64,000 nucleotides of DNA from contig NEEC01000002.1 of NCBI GenBank assembly GCA_002189035.1, positions 6,595,001 to 6,659,000 of the forward strand, given 5' to 3'. The DNA comes from Utricularia gibba (Eukaryota > Streptophyta > Magnoliopsida > Lamiales > Lentibulariaceae). Both the position numbers and the translations under genes were made by a program. Under the pieces are notes generated by a model. The model was not told the DNA's origin and searched no databases. It saw only the letters and a list, made by a program, of their open reading frames with translations. Below are positions 1 through 9,797 of the stretch, one piece after another; the first letter of the stretch is position 1; each line of letters begins with the position of its first letter.

Positions 1-1536
1 GCTTACATGGGATAGAACCTTCCCCAGATGTTCAGAACCCATTCTGTAGGCAAGGTGTTTGTACTCCGGGGTTTGAGCAAAGTACTCCCTTTCTCTGCGC
101 CTGGCGGCAATCATGTCAACATTTTTGTTGATATCAGCTTGGGAACGATTAACAACTCCAATCCATGGAAACTGCAGCTTGTATGCTCTTCCTTCAAGGA
201 TCTACAGTTGACCATGAAAAGGAGATACTGGCAAAGAGACACAGAAACACCAGGTTAATTTTCTTTACTGATCATCTTACGTCTACAGCATCTGTTCCCT
301 GGTCCATAAGATCAATCTTTGTTAGAACCCCAAAGGTCCTTTCTCCTGAAAAGATTCAAAAGGAGCAACATAAAGATCCTGTGCAAGAATCCTTAAAAGT
401 CAATGAAGGTGTAGTGCCTTTCGGATCAACTTCACGGGAGATCTTAATAGCATCAGATGTAGCCAGGTCTTGATTTGCAGGAGAAACTGCCAATATGATG
501 CAGTTTGGCTGCAACAGTTTTTTACAGGAACAAGTTCAAGTAATTGACCAGAATGAACTTTTTGAACCACAATGCAGAAGGTACGTGCCTTTTCAATGAA
601 AGACCGCACCATGTTCTCAATGTCAGCTACTATGCTTTCCGACTGGCCCTCTGCCATTCAATCATTCTATCAGTTGGCAGCTCTTCAGGAGGATGAATGA
701 AGGGCGAGATAGATGATAGATATCTCACCAACAGCCACTTTTGTAAGCCCAGGAAGATCAATCAGTGTGAGGTTGACGACTGCAGTTGTGAAGCAGAAAA
801 CAGATTACTTCAAGTAACAGATGCTTCTGATCACATGGCATACTCACCATTTGGAGAATAGATGCTGAGATAAATAGGTACACTTGATATCTGCTTGCTT
901 CGTCCTGTCTCCCTGTCAGTCTCATCAGTTATTTCCTTCCTCACAGCAGCTATTCAAAGCAGCAGTCTCAGATATGAGAGCATGAAATCCATCAACTGAA
1001 ACCTCAGGAAACAACTTCCCTGAACACTCAAACGCCGTGGAATCCAAGATACTCACCAAAGTCAGTCAATCTCCTTCTAGGAAGATGTCCAAACTCTGCG
1101 TACTCTTTACCTTCATCAATCCTATGCAGCTGTAAGACGAGGGGACGGCGAGTTACAATACCTGAGGCCAACAAACAGACAGAGTTTGGAACTTGATGTT
1201 TCTGGATATCCAAGAAATCACTTCAGAAGTTTGGATACACACCTGATCCGCGAGGCAGAAAGTCCTTCCCCACAACGCTTTCCAAAACAGACGACTTCCC
1301 AGAGCTCTGGAGACCAAATCTCTTGTATTAATCATGATGCATATGGAGGGAAATCAGCAGTTCCATTAATGAAGAAAGCTTTACCCGATCAGCCACATGG
1401 ACCATACCTGGCCACCGACGACGGCGATCGAGGGAAGTGCATCCCACAATGTGGGCAGTGCCTTTTCTCCGCCGTGATCCCCAAGCGCAGTGCATGCTCT
1501 CTGGAGTCGGTTTATCAGCGGTATCAGGTTCTCCAT
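1..1536 (-). CDS. DRP1: Phragmoplastin-type dynamin-related protein (DRP1 family), 5' part
   Basis: Dynamin-family GTPase that pinches and tubulates membrane at the cell plate and in clathrin endocytosis. Nine exons are visible on the minus strand: 1536-1408, 1306-1243, 1161-1057, 949-848, 779-729, 650-589, 508-418, 345-281 and 201-7, giving 288 residues; a donor at 6-1 shows the gene continues beyond the window, so the middle, GED and C terminus are missing. The start [15 protein letters not shown] is a typical DRP1 N terminus. The GTPase motifs are present: P-loop GGQSSGKSS split by intron 1, switch 1 GIVTRRP, G3 DLPG, and G4 TKIDLMD. EVDPKGERTFG and [14 protein letters not shown] match phragmoplastins better than the DRP1C/E branch. 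Two introns, after 589 and after 418, need GC rather than GT donors. Confidence 0.93.
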
Positions 1537-2139
1537 CTCGAGTCTCAGATCAGAATCGGGGTTCTTTGTGGAACATCCGGAGTGGAAATACAGATACTCT
1601 CCTCTCTAAACACTCATTTTGCCTGATCGCGTTCTGGGTTGATACAAGATCGTGAAAATGGATCAAGAAATAGCTGCAGGAGATCAATGCGGACAACAAA
1701 ATGAGGGTGGCTGGTATCTGTTGCCGAGGAATATTGAAACGTTCAAGACCGTTTCCTCGTAGGTAGTTAACTGACGGTCGGCGTGGCGTCGTGCTCGTTC
1801 TTCTCTAACTTCAGGTACAATTTTTTCCCCAACAAGAAGCTTCAAAAATAAAACAAATGGCATCGGACAGATGCCCAGATCGGTCCATCTAACTGACTGT
1901 CTCCCCCGTTTTTCAGGGCGCTGTGCTAAAGCCGTTACTTGGGGAGATGAAGAAGACATTGAACAAGGAGAAGAAGCTTCCTTTCATGGAACTCGGGTAT
2001 GTATAAACGTGAGATTCATATCTATTGTTCATGAACGATCCTGCAACAGCTTCAGGTTTCCATCAGCAGCTTATGTACAAGCACCCAATTGATGGGATCG
2101 AAATGGGATTCATCATATGTAAACGAAACAGTACGCGCA
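1537..2139. other. Intergenic, promoter side of DRP1 and 3' flank of the next gene
   Basis: This stretch lies between two minus-strand genes and should hold the DRP1 5' leader and promoter and the 3' end of the upstream gene. Short open frames occur on both strands but none resembles a protein family or shows splice-supported extension. Confidence 0.5.
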
Positions 2140-3552
2140 TCACATAGTCGATCCATCGCCAGGGAGGAGCATCCACGCCATGCCCCATCCGATCATCAAT
2201 CCGATGCTGACGAAGCCAATGGCAAAAACAACGGCATACCTGCCGTCTGGTTTTTTGCGGCCTGTATTCATCCTTGACCTCCTCCTCGCAGGCTTCAAAG
2301 GTTCAAGAACTGGAAACCCGGGCAGCGCTTGCTGGCCTTCACCGCGTAGAGCCAGCAAATATGTATTCTTTTCCAGTTGCAGAAGACGAAGCCACTGTTT
2401 GTAGGCAAAGAGGTGAGATGCTTGTCTCAAGAAAAGCTTGACTATGCGCTGTTTCTCATTACATGCTTGTTTTGCATTGTTATCTGATTCTCGAGCGCGT
2501 GTTTGAGAATGATGCAGGGCATCTAGTATCTGCAAAGTATCTCCATCCATCTTCCCAACCTCTCCACCACAACAACTACAGCTAAACATTACAAGACATT
2601 CAGAAGTTAGAGGATGAAATCTAAGCCACAAAAGAATTGCAGCATGATGGTTTGGTAGAATGAGAGACACAACACAGTATAGAAGCTCAAAGAAGACCCA
2701 GAACATAAAAGTTTACCAATGTCCTATTTCTGATGGTAATCTTCGCCTTTGGTAAGAACTCAAATTGCTGGGTGGCTGAAGTAGATCTTGATGAGTTAAT
2801 GGAGTGGAAGCTCGGGAGTGGTATGGAGAGGCTGTTCGAATATCCAGGCAAGTCTTTCCAAAAGCACTCTGAGGCAGGGGAAGGTCACAGTTCTGAACCA
2901 AGCTATGAGATCTTTGAGCAACTAATAAAGCAAGTTCTTCTGCATCTGCATTCCGCCACCATGGGCCACTCTTTTCAAAGGATTCAGGATCAAAATAGTT
3001 ACCAGGAGTACTTTCAACAGACTTAAGTCCACCAACATGAGCTTTCTTCCCACCATCCTCAACATCAGATTTAAGAGGATCATTGCAGATATCACAAGAA
3101 TCTAGTTTCCTGAAGTTTGTTTCTTTAACCAAAAAGTGGTCACTAAAGACAGATATGGCAGGAGTTTGATCAACAATTGCAAAATCAGTTTCAGTGACTG
3201 AAAAGTCTAGTGAACTTTCTCTCAAGTTGGATGTTTCATCATGATCAACCATCACAGCAAGGTTTTCATCCATTAATCTGCTCTGATATCTATAACCATG
3301 CTGCGGATGAATCCACCACAGAGAAGTAGTTGCTAACTTACCATACACAGGATCCGGATATAATGGCATAAAATCTCCAGAAAGAATTTCTCGGCCACAA
3401 GCTGAATCTGGAGACCTCAGCTCATGTTCCTCAATTGGAGGAGTAAGCAACGGGCGACATGCTAATTTTGGAGCTCTCTTCTTTGCATCTTCCTGAAGAA
3501 AGCACCTACTCGCCGCTCTCTGCCACGCAGCTCTAGCTTCTGCTAGTGCCAT
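2140..3552 (-). CDS. Uncharacterised plant protein with C-terminal membrane anchor
   Basis: Two exons, 3552-2717 and 2575-2140, join in frame across a GT-AG intron (donor GTAAAC, acceptor TGTAG) to give about 423 residues. I recognise this as a plant-specific type of unknown function but cannot name it. The first exon has tryptophan motifs SLWWIHPQHGYRY (near residue 80) and GPWWRNADAEELALLVAQR (near 200), an acidic middle, and a basic RRRLPSEIGH segment before the intron. The second exon encodes a probable helical stretch (LDALHHSQTRARES through LRLLQLEKNTY), a basic patch KPARRRSRMNTGRKK, and one hydrophobic segment from about residue 395 to 418 (YAVVFAIGFVSIGLMIGWG), then a few residues to the stop. 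That suggests a tail-anchored protein facing the cytosol. It sits 604 bp upstream of DRP1 on the same strand. Confidence 0.8.
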
Positions 3553-5059
3553 TTCTGCTCATTATCTCTGAAGGTGTCATGTAAAAGCAGAAGCATATCA
3601 GAGAAAGGTGACAAAAAGATGAACCTATACGAAATCCCAAATTGCAATAGCACCACAGCTAAGTTACTTCAAACTATCACATCCCCCGACCGTAAAAGAC
3701 TTCACATTTCTTGTCAAAAAAGCAAACGCATCGAACAAGAATCCCAAGTTACAATCAGGGCTGGAAGCAGATACCAAATGAGGGCATGGGATCATCACAA
3801 AGAACCAATCATGAAGAAACAGGGCGAGCCTTTCTGTAAAATCCAGATTCTTAAACAGATTTGAGTTAAAAAAACAAAAACTAAAGATCAGATTTTGACG
3901 CAAATCTATAGTCCCCCGATTAAACCCCCCAAAACCCAAATCAGCAACTCGCCGATGCGTCCACAGAAAACAGAGTAAATGTAACCTGCAGCGATAAATC
4001 AAGGGGCCGTGAATAAGCACGAGTTCATATATAGCAGTAGCTCTTTCCCAAAGTCTACCTTTTACCCACTGAAATCCGCGGATCCTCCTCATTCCGAATC
4101 CAAAGCCGCTGTTTTTGCTCCGCTTGTTCCTGGCTTCGTGCATTCATGGTGTTTAGAATTCCAGGTCACATGCGACGTTTTACATGTCACTTTCCCGCTT
4201 CCCCACCTTCACTATCTCCCTCAACAGCTGGTTGCTTCGGGTTTAATACACCAACAACGAGGCTTCGGCATTAGTCAATAAATGAGCTTGAGACTGATCG
4301 AAGAATGAATCTTTACCCAATATGAATGGAGTGTGGGAGAGTACAAGAGCCAGCTCTCTGAGGTCCACGGTTATCTGGATATGCCTCGACAAAAAATACA
4401 CGCAAGTGATATATTTTCCTTGTGGGGAAAAAGATGGCCCATGATTGGCTACATCCCCGTCAGACACCATTGCCTTCAAAACCTTGGACCCAGAATCCTC
4501 ACAGTCAACCATCTACAGATTGCTTGGTAAGATCATCTGAGCCAACCCATGAAGGTGGAGATGTTTTGCGCGTTAGATCCACATCCGGTTGCGGGTGATC
4601 CAACTCAGTCACAGTATTCTTTCCTCCTGATTCCCATCGCCGGGAATCTGCTTCTCAACAATGAAAAGAGACACTTTTTAAAGCAATTCACTGTTCACCG
4701 TCCTCCACTCTTCATGCTGAGACAAAGCTTGTGTTTTGACATAAACCCAAGCCGATTTGATTGAACAGGGATCGGTAATCTGATGTCATGAAGATCTATA
4801 GCAAAACTTGCATAGAACGTAATGATGCTTCATCGATACCAAGAAGAAAAAAAGGGCTAATGACCTTTGCTTCAATTGATTTCAGAGATGATTCCAATCT
4901 TGTAAAATCGTTGGGTTCTTTCTCCCAGATCACATGAATCTGATGCTTACCGTGAGCCTGCCTCTGCTTTTTCCCTGTAGCTCCATAGTCCTTGTCCCCT
5001 CGTCGTGCATTGCTTTATAAGTCAGAATTGCTGCATTGGTTTAACAATTTCACTACGCG
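3553..5059. other. Intergenic between divergent genes
   Basis: About 1.5 kb between the minus-strand uncharacterised gene and the plus-strand proline-rich gene, so it should contain both promoters and leaders. Several frames of 65-160 codons are open (for example minus 4143-3664 and minus 4512-4243), but they match no family I recognise and lack splice-supported extension. No repeat or RNA gene was recognised. Confidence 0.5.
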
Positions 5060-6589
5060 ATGGCCGGCCAGCCCCCACGTCCGGCATGGATGCGATACCC
5101 AACTCGCGCCGCTGCCCTCTTCCTGATCCTGTTGATCCACCGCCGGTCCCGGTTCCCACGCCGGCGCCGCTGCGTCCTATGTTTACATTCAGGATTCCTG
5201 CTGTCACACCGCCGCCATTGCCTCCTGCGCCGGCTCCCGTTGCTGTGGCACCAACGCTGCCGCCTCCTGTAAGGCCGCGAGTTGCGGTTACTTTAGCACC
5301 ACCCCGCCAGCGCCACCGATCGTTGTCCCACGACCAGTTTTGGTTTCTGTAGCGCCCCGCCGCCTCCGATCGTGGCCCCGCGTCCGGTTTCGGTTGTTGT
5401 TGCGCCGCAGCCTCCGGTGATTGTTGAACCTGATCGCCGGCGTTCTCCTCCGCCGGTGTCCCCGATTGCGACGCCGTCTGTTAGAAGGTCTCGGTCGCCG
5501 CCTCTGGTACAACCAATTGTTACGTTTGCTCCTCAGCCATCTCCTCCGCAAATTTCCTCCATAGCAGCGCCGTCTCCTACAAGGTCTCCGTCGCCGCCTC
5601 CACCGATTGTTGCGCCTGCTCCTCGACCGTCTCCTCCGCCAACATCCCCGATAGTAGCCCCATCTCCTACAAGGTCTCCTCCGCCCGTATCTCCGATTAC
5701 AGAGGGCCCGTCGCCGGAAAGGTCTCCGATTCAAGAATCGCCGCAGACAGCAGTGATTCCACCCATGTCTCCCATTACCCTTCCGGCTCCTCGTCCGTCG
5801 CCAACAAGGTCTCCGATCCCACCGCCATCTCCACCACACTCTCCCCTGGTAGCTCCAACGCCGCCTCCTCCCTTCAAAGATTCAAACTTTATTAAACCCC
5901 AGTCCTCTTCTTCTCTCAATAAATCGCCACTACCAAAAATCAACTCCCCACCACCAAAAAACCCCACTCCCCCATCTCATTCCCCACTTCAAAAACCCTC
6001 AGAAACAGCAATCAGAGACGCTATTCCATCACCACAAACGGTGAAATCTGTGGATAAATCTCACCCTCCATCACCCTTAACTCTACCCGCAGCCAGATTA
6101 AGGAGCATCAACAACGGGGTGCCTGAAATTGAGCAGAAAAACGTCCTGGTTCAACATACAATACACAAACCAACGGAAAATCCTCACAGTCACAACAATG
6201 GCGATACGTCTAATGGAAACGGAGATCATAAATCTAAAGACACCCGCAAAAAACCCACCCCGGAAGATCTTGGAATGAGAGTTATCACGCTTGCAGGAGA
6301 AAACAAAGGAGCAGTGATGGAATTCGGCATCAATCCTACAAAAGGTCGCACTTTGGGAAATGGAACAAAACTGGGAAAAGCGGATGGTGATCAATCTGGT
6401 AAACAAGTCGAAGAAGGGATGAAAAAAAAATCAATGGCGATTCAGACTCCATTTACATCGTATTTGAACAGCAACGTTCAGGGACTAAACAACTCAATTA
6501 TGTATAACTGTTGCTTCAGGAATAACGATCCTGGTATTCATCTGTCCCTCAAAAGGTTCCCAAATGGCCGCCGCAACTCCAAGGAATGA
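5060..6589 (+). CDS. Proline-rich protein with conserved C-terminal domain (frameshifted as written)
   Basis: Single-exon gene for a proline-rich protein of roughly 510 residues, of the type often annotated as hydroxyproline-rich or gp1-like; its molecular role is not known to me. The body is built of SPPP, PSPTRSP and PIVAPRP repeats. The C terminus carries the conserved part of the family: DLGMRVITLAGENKGAVMEF, then SYLNSNVQGLNNSIMYNCC and NNDPGIHLSLKR. As written the frame breaks three times: the reading moves from the ATG at 5060 (MAGQPPRPAWMRYP) to a second frame after the C run 5115-5117, to a third after 5302-5305, and back to the first after 5355-5358. Three one-base losses in C runs would explain this, and the net change of three restores the phase of the 5060 start, which is why that ATG was chosen. 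No clear signal peptide is seen, so a cell-wall location is unproven. Confidence 0.72.
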
Positions 6590-7035
6590 AGTGAAATCAA
6601 GATGGAAGCTTGATGTGAGTTCTTTGCCTTTTTAATTGTCATCTGAGTTTACACCTACTACAACTCATGGATTCAAAGAGAAAGTGTGATAATAAGTTGG
6701 ATTGGATTCTGATGCCTCCAACTTGTAATATTCAATGGAGAAGAATAAAAGTTTTTCCTCTTATGTCACTGTTACGCAAATCCTACAACTTTTTCCTTGT
6801 GAATAAAAATAATTCGAATTCGAATGTTTGAAAAATTGTTGGGACGATGAAACGGACGCAGATGCGGACAAGGGCGGGGAGTTGGACAATTTATTTAGGT
6901 TGTTGGGTTCGAAAAGGCCTCCCAATAGCGAGAGGATGACCTAACCGTAAATTTGTCGCTTCAAAACACGCTACACGTCTCTCATTTCACTCTACTCCAC
7001 AGAAAAAGGCCCTTCAGTGTGCTTGGTTTGCAGGT
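6590..7035. other. Intergenic: 3' end of proline-rich gene and cytochrome b5 promoter
   Basis: This 446 bp stretch carries the downstream region of the proline-rich gene (AATAAAA-type signals near 6745 and 6801) and the leader of the cytochrome b5 gene. No other feature was seen. Confidence 0.5.
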
Positions 7036-8425
7036 ATGGCTGGAAAACTGTACACTTTTGAAGATGTAGCCAAACACAATAACAAGCAGGATTGCTGGCT
7101 GATCATCTCCGGAAAGGTCAGATCTTGTTTCTCCCTTGGAAAAAAAGCTTCTTGAGTCGCAGATTGCTGACTGGCGATGGAGTCTGCAGGAATTTTTGTT
7201 CTTTTTACCTCATTCTAACCCAACCCACAATCAGAAGTTGGAAGCTTTATTCTTTTGTTGTCGTTATTGTTGAGCTCTGTGGTTCTCCTTTCAGTTGAGT
7301 TAGTGAAATTTTTCGATTAATGATCATTGCTAATGGTTGGGCTAATCTGGAAAAATCCCGAGTAATTTGGTTGGGTTGTTTTCTGGGTTTTGAGATTTGT
7401 GAGTGAATTTAGGAGCTCAGCATCGAATTCAGACAAATAAACGAAATTGACATGCATACCTAAATTTTAGGGCTCAATGTGAAACACTCTCCTGCAATTT
7501 TTAACCCCTTGCCTAGAAGAGCAAAAGCATAGGGGGCGTTTTGGTTGATCTGAATTTAACTAGCAGTTTCCTGCAATTTTTTGCCATAACTGAGTTCTGT
7601 GATATTACACCTTTCTTAGATGAGCCAAATCACAAGCTTTCCAATGAATTTTACCAGCACTTGCCTGCAAATTGTTGCCACTGAGTCACTTTATGATGTT
7701 ACACCTTTCTTGGAACAGCAAAAATCATCGGCATTATCGTTTCTGATGATCCGATTTCGATGAACCTAACCAACACTTTCCTTGCATATCTTGCCATTAA
7801 TCAGTTTATGATGTTACACATTTCTTGGAAGAGCAAAACTCATAAGGGTTATCGTTTTGGATGATCCGATTTCGATGAACCTAACCAACACTTTCCTTGC
7901 ATATCTTGCCATGAGTCAGTTTATGATGTAACATCTTTGTTGGAAGATCAGAACTCATAGGGGTTATCGTTTTGGATGATCCAATTTCGACAAACCTAAC
8001 CAACACTTTCCTGTGATGTATCCCCACTGAGTCAGGTTTACGATGTTACACCTTTCCTAGAAGAGCATCCAGGAGGAGATGAAGTCCTAGCACAATCAAC
8101 AGGTTAGCATGTGCTTCATCTCCCACCACAGCAGCAGCTGCTAACTCATTTCCTCCACTGCATTCCAGGGAAGGATGCAACTGCTGACTTTGAAGACGTG
8201 GGTCACAGCAACGACGCACAGGAGAAGATGAAGGAATTCTACATCGGCGATATCGACGAATCAAGTATTCCGTTGGAGCACAAATCAGGGATATCGCCAC
8301 AAAGCTATACAACTACCAGTGCTCGCAGCTCCGGTGATTCTTCCAAGCTGTTCCTCTACATTGCTCCCCTGTTGCTGCTGGGAGTTGCATTCCTTCTCCG
8401 GTTCTTCTCCAAGTCGGCTGAATGA
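7036..8425 (+). CDS. CYB5: Cytochrome b5, tail-anchored (ER type)
   Basis: Small haem electron carrier that feeds electrons to desaturases, hydroxylases and other ER enzymes. Exons 7036-7116, 8036-8102 and 8169-8425 join in frame to 134 residues, the usual plant length. The start [15 protein letters not shown] is typical. The two axial haem histidines are His38 in [10 protein letters not shown] and His62 in FEDVGHSND. After the haem domain and a serine-rich linker, residues about 108-127 ([20 protein letters not shown]) form the C-terminal membrane anchor, followed by SKSAE. Intron 1 is unusual: it contains a degenerate tandem array whose units repeat the start of exon 2 (see the repeat entry). 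All three splice junctions are GT-AG. Confidence 0.95.
7503..8066 (+). repeat. Degenerate tandem array in cytochrome b5 intron 1 carrying exon 2-start copies
   Basis: Units of about 115 bp. The segment TTATGATGTTACAC-CTTTC-TGGAAGAGCA recurs at about 7597, 7691, 7806 and 7921, and the real exon 2 (GTTTACGATGTTACACCTTT) begins at 8036. Spacing is 94, 115, 115 and 117 bp. A still older remnant with CTTGCCTAGAAGAGCAAAAG lies near 7507. Between these cores the units share GGGTTATCGTTTTGGATGAT and CCTAACCAACACTTTCC. Copies 2 to 4 also keep an AGTCA(G)/ATCAG string where the true acceptor GAGTCAG lies. The array stops inside exon 2 after GAAGAGCA. Confidence 0.85.
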
Positions 8426-8903
8426 ATGGAGCCGGCGGTTGCAGTTCGATGGCTGATCTTCTTTCTCAATGTGCTTGAAACGAAGGACTACTTATTTTCC
8501 TGCTCATTAACGACATTGTTCCTTCATCTGCCATTAAAGCTACTGTAAATCCGAGCCAACACCATGTTTTAGTTTTCATAATGTATTCTAAAATTGGAGA
8601 GGGGGAGAATATAAAGTTTAGGAGTTTAGTAATAGTATATTACATTAATTACAGATAAAAGAAAAATATGTTTAAATAAAAATATTTTTTTTAATTTGGT
8701 ACGATGTTAATTTATTTTATAATAATTTGAATAATTATTTACTCTTAATTTCAATTTTTAAAAAAATTAAAAATAATGGTCTCACTTTTATTTGAATTTG
8801 TAATAATAATAATGAAATTGAGGAAGAATTTTTTTTAAAATATGACCAAAAATGAAAAAAAGTGCAGGGCGGCTCACAGAGTGGATGAAGCCACTAATCT
8901 GAC
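8426..8903. other. AT-rich intergenic between cytochrome b5 and LHY
   Basis: The first part is the likely 3' UTR of cytochrome b5; from about 8590 to 8860 the sequence is very AT-rich with no open frame or repeat that I recognise. Confidence 0.5.
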
Positions 8904-8913
8904 GCCACGTGGC
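8904..8913. promoter_or_regulatory. Palindromic G-box upstream of the LHY/CCA1-like gene
   Basis: A perfect 10-base palindrome GCCACGTGGC contains the core CACGTG at 8906-8911. It lies just upstream of the probable transcribed leader of the clock MYB gene. G-boxes in LHY and CCA1 promoters are known binding sites for light-linked bHLH and bZIP factors; function here is inferred from position. Confidence 0.55.
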
Positions 8914-9797
8914 AGTATATCACGCACTCCCATATATTGCCCCAAATAAATGGCTCATTTTTTCTCTTTTTTTTTCTTGGGAATTTACTACCACTCGCTG
9001 TGGTTGTGGCTCTGGATTTTCCCAATAAAAACAAAAAAATGGAAAATTCAAAAAATTATACCGTTTCCTTCTTCCACGTCTGCGTATTCGGGAGCTACTT
9101 GCTTCACCAGTCACTATTCCTCTCTGATCTCTCGGCTTCGCTTCTTGCAGTGGTTTTGATGTATGAAAGTTGGCAGGTGATTTCAGTTTGCTCTTCAACG
9201 ATTGAGTGAAGTCCAAGGTCCCGGTGGCGGTATGGGTGGCTTCAATGGTATTTCCTGTGGACATTTCTTTTTTTTTTTTCCGAAGTGATTGTAATGCTTA
9301 CAGTTTTGGTTCAGCACCTTCTCCTTTTTTTTCCGTATTGCGTTTGAATTTTTTGTTATATTCCATTAGACGAGGAGGATAAAGGTGAATCCTGTTTTAT
9401 ATTCCCAAGTGTTATTTTATGCTACTACTATCTGACTTCTTCTGGCTGTTGGATAAAGATTCGCGTATCTATGGTTCCGCTCATTGCTTGTTTTAAAGTT
9501 TTATGGCGCTTAGATTGGCGTAAAAATGTTATGTGCTTTCTATTGCAGTTGTGTGTGAAATAGATTTTGGGGTTGAATTTCAAGAGAATATACCGAACAC
9601 TAGGTGTTGATGATGGGAAGCGAGAACAATTTTCTTAATTCTTCCTGATACAATATTTTCTCTTTTGCAGTACTTATTGATCTGTCAGGTGGCTTTCCAT
9701 CATCTCACTGCAAGAAGGAAGCTATTTTGCGGTTATTGTGCCAAGTGAGGAGGCAGTTTGTTCTCAGGATTTGAACCATGCTCATATATCCTTTTAG
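8914..9797 (+). other. Probable intron-containing 5' leader of the LHY-like gene
   Basis: This region precedes the start codon at 9798, which directly follows a splice-acceptor-like string CCTTTTAG. It contains several plausible donor and acceptor sites (for example TTGGCAG/GTG near 9178). LHY and CCA1 genes commonly have several non-coding 5' exons, so I read it as leader exons and introns, but their exact borders cannot be set. Confidence 0.5.

Noticed and set aside
1658-1760. Plus-strand ATG with a short frame near the DRP1 leader
   Set aside because: Short, without similarity; most likely lies in the DRP1 promoter or leader on the other strand.
4243-4512. Open frame of 89 codons on the minus strand
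   Set aside because: No family resemblance and no splice-supported extension; it lies in a divergent promoter region.
5288-5839. Arginine-rich 183-codon minus frame opposite the proline-rich gene
   Set aside because: It is the mirror of CCN-rich codons; composition is explained by the real plus-strand gene.
7036-8425. Cytochrome b5 as a pseudogene because of duplicated exon pieces
   Set aside because: The three real exons are intact, in phase and keep both haem ligands; only the intron holds the decayed copies.
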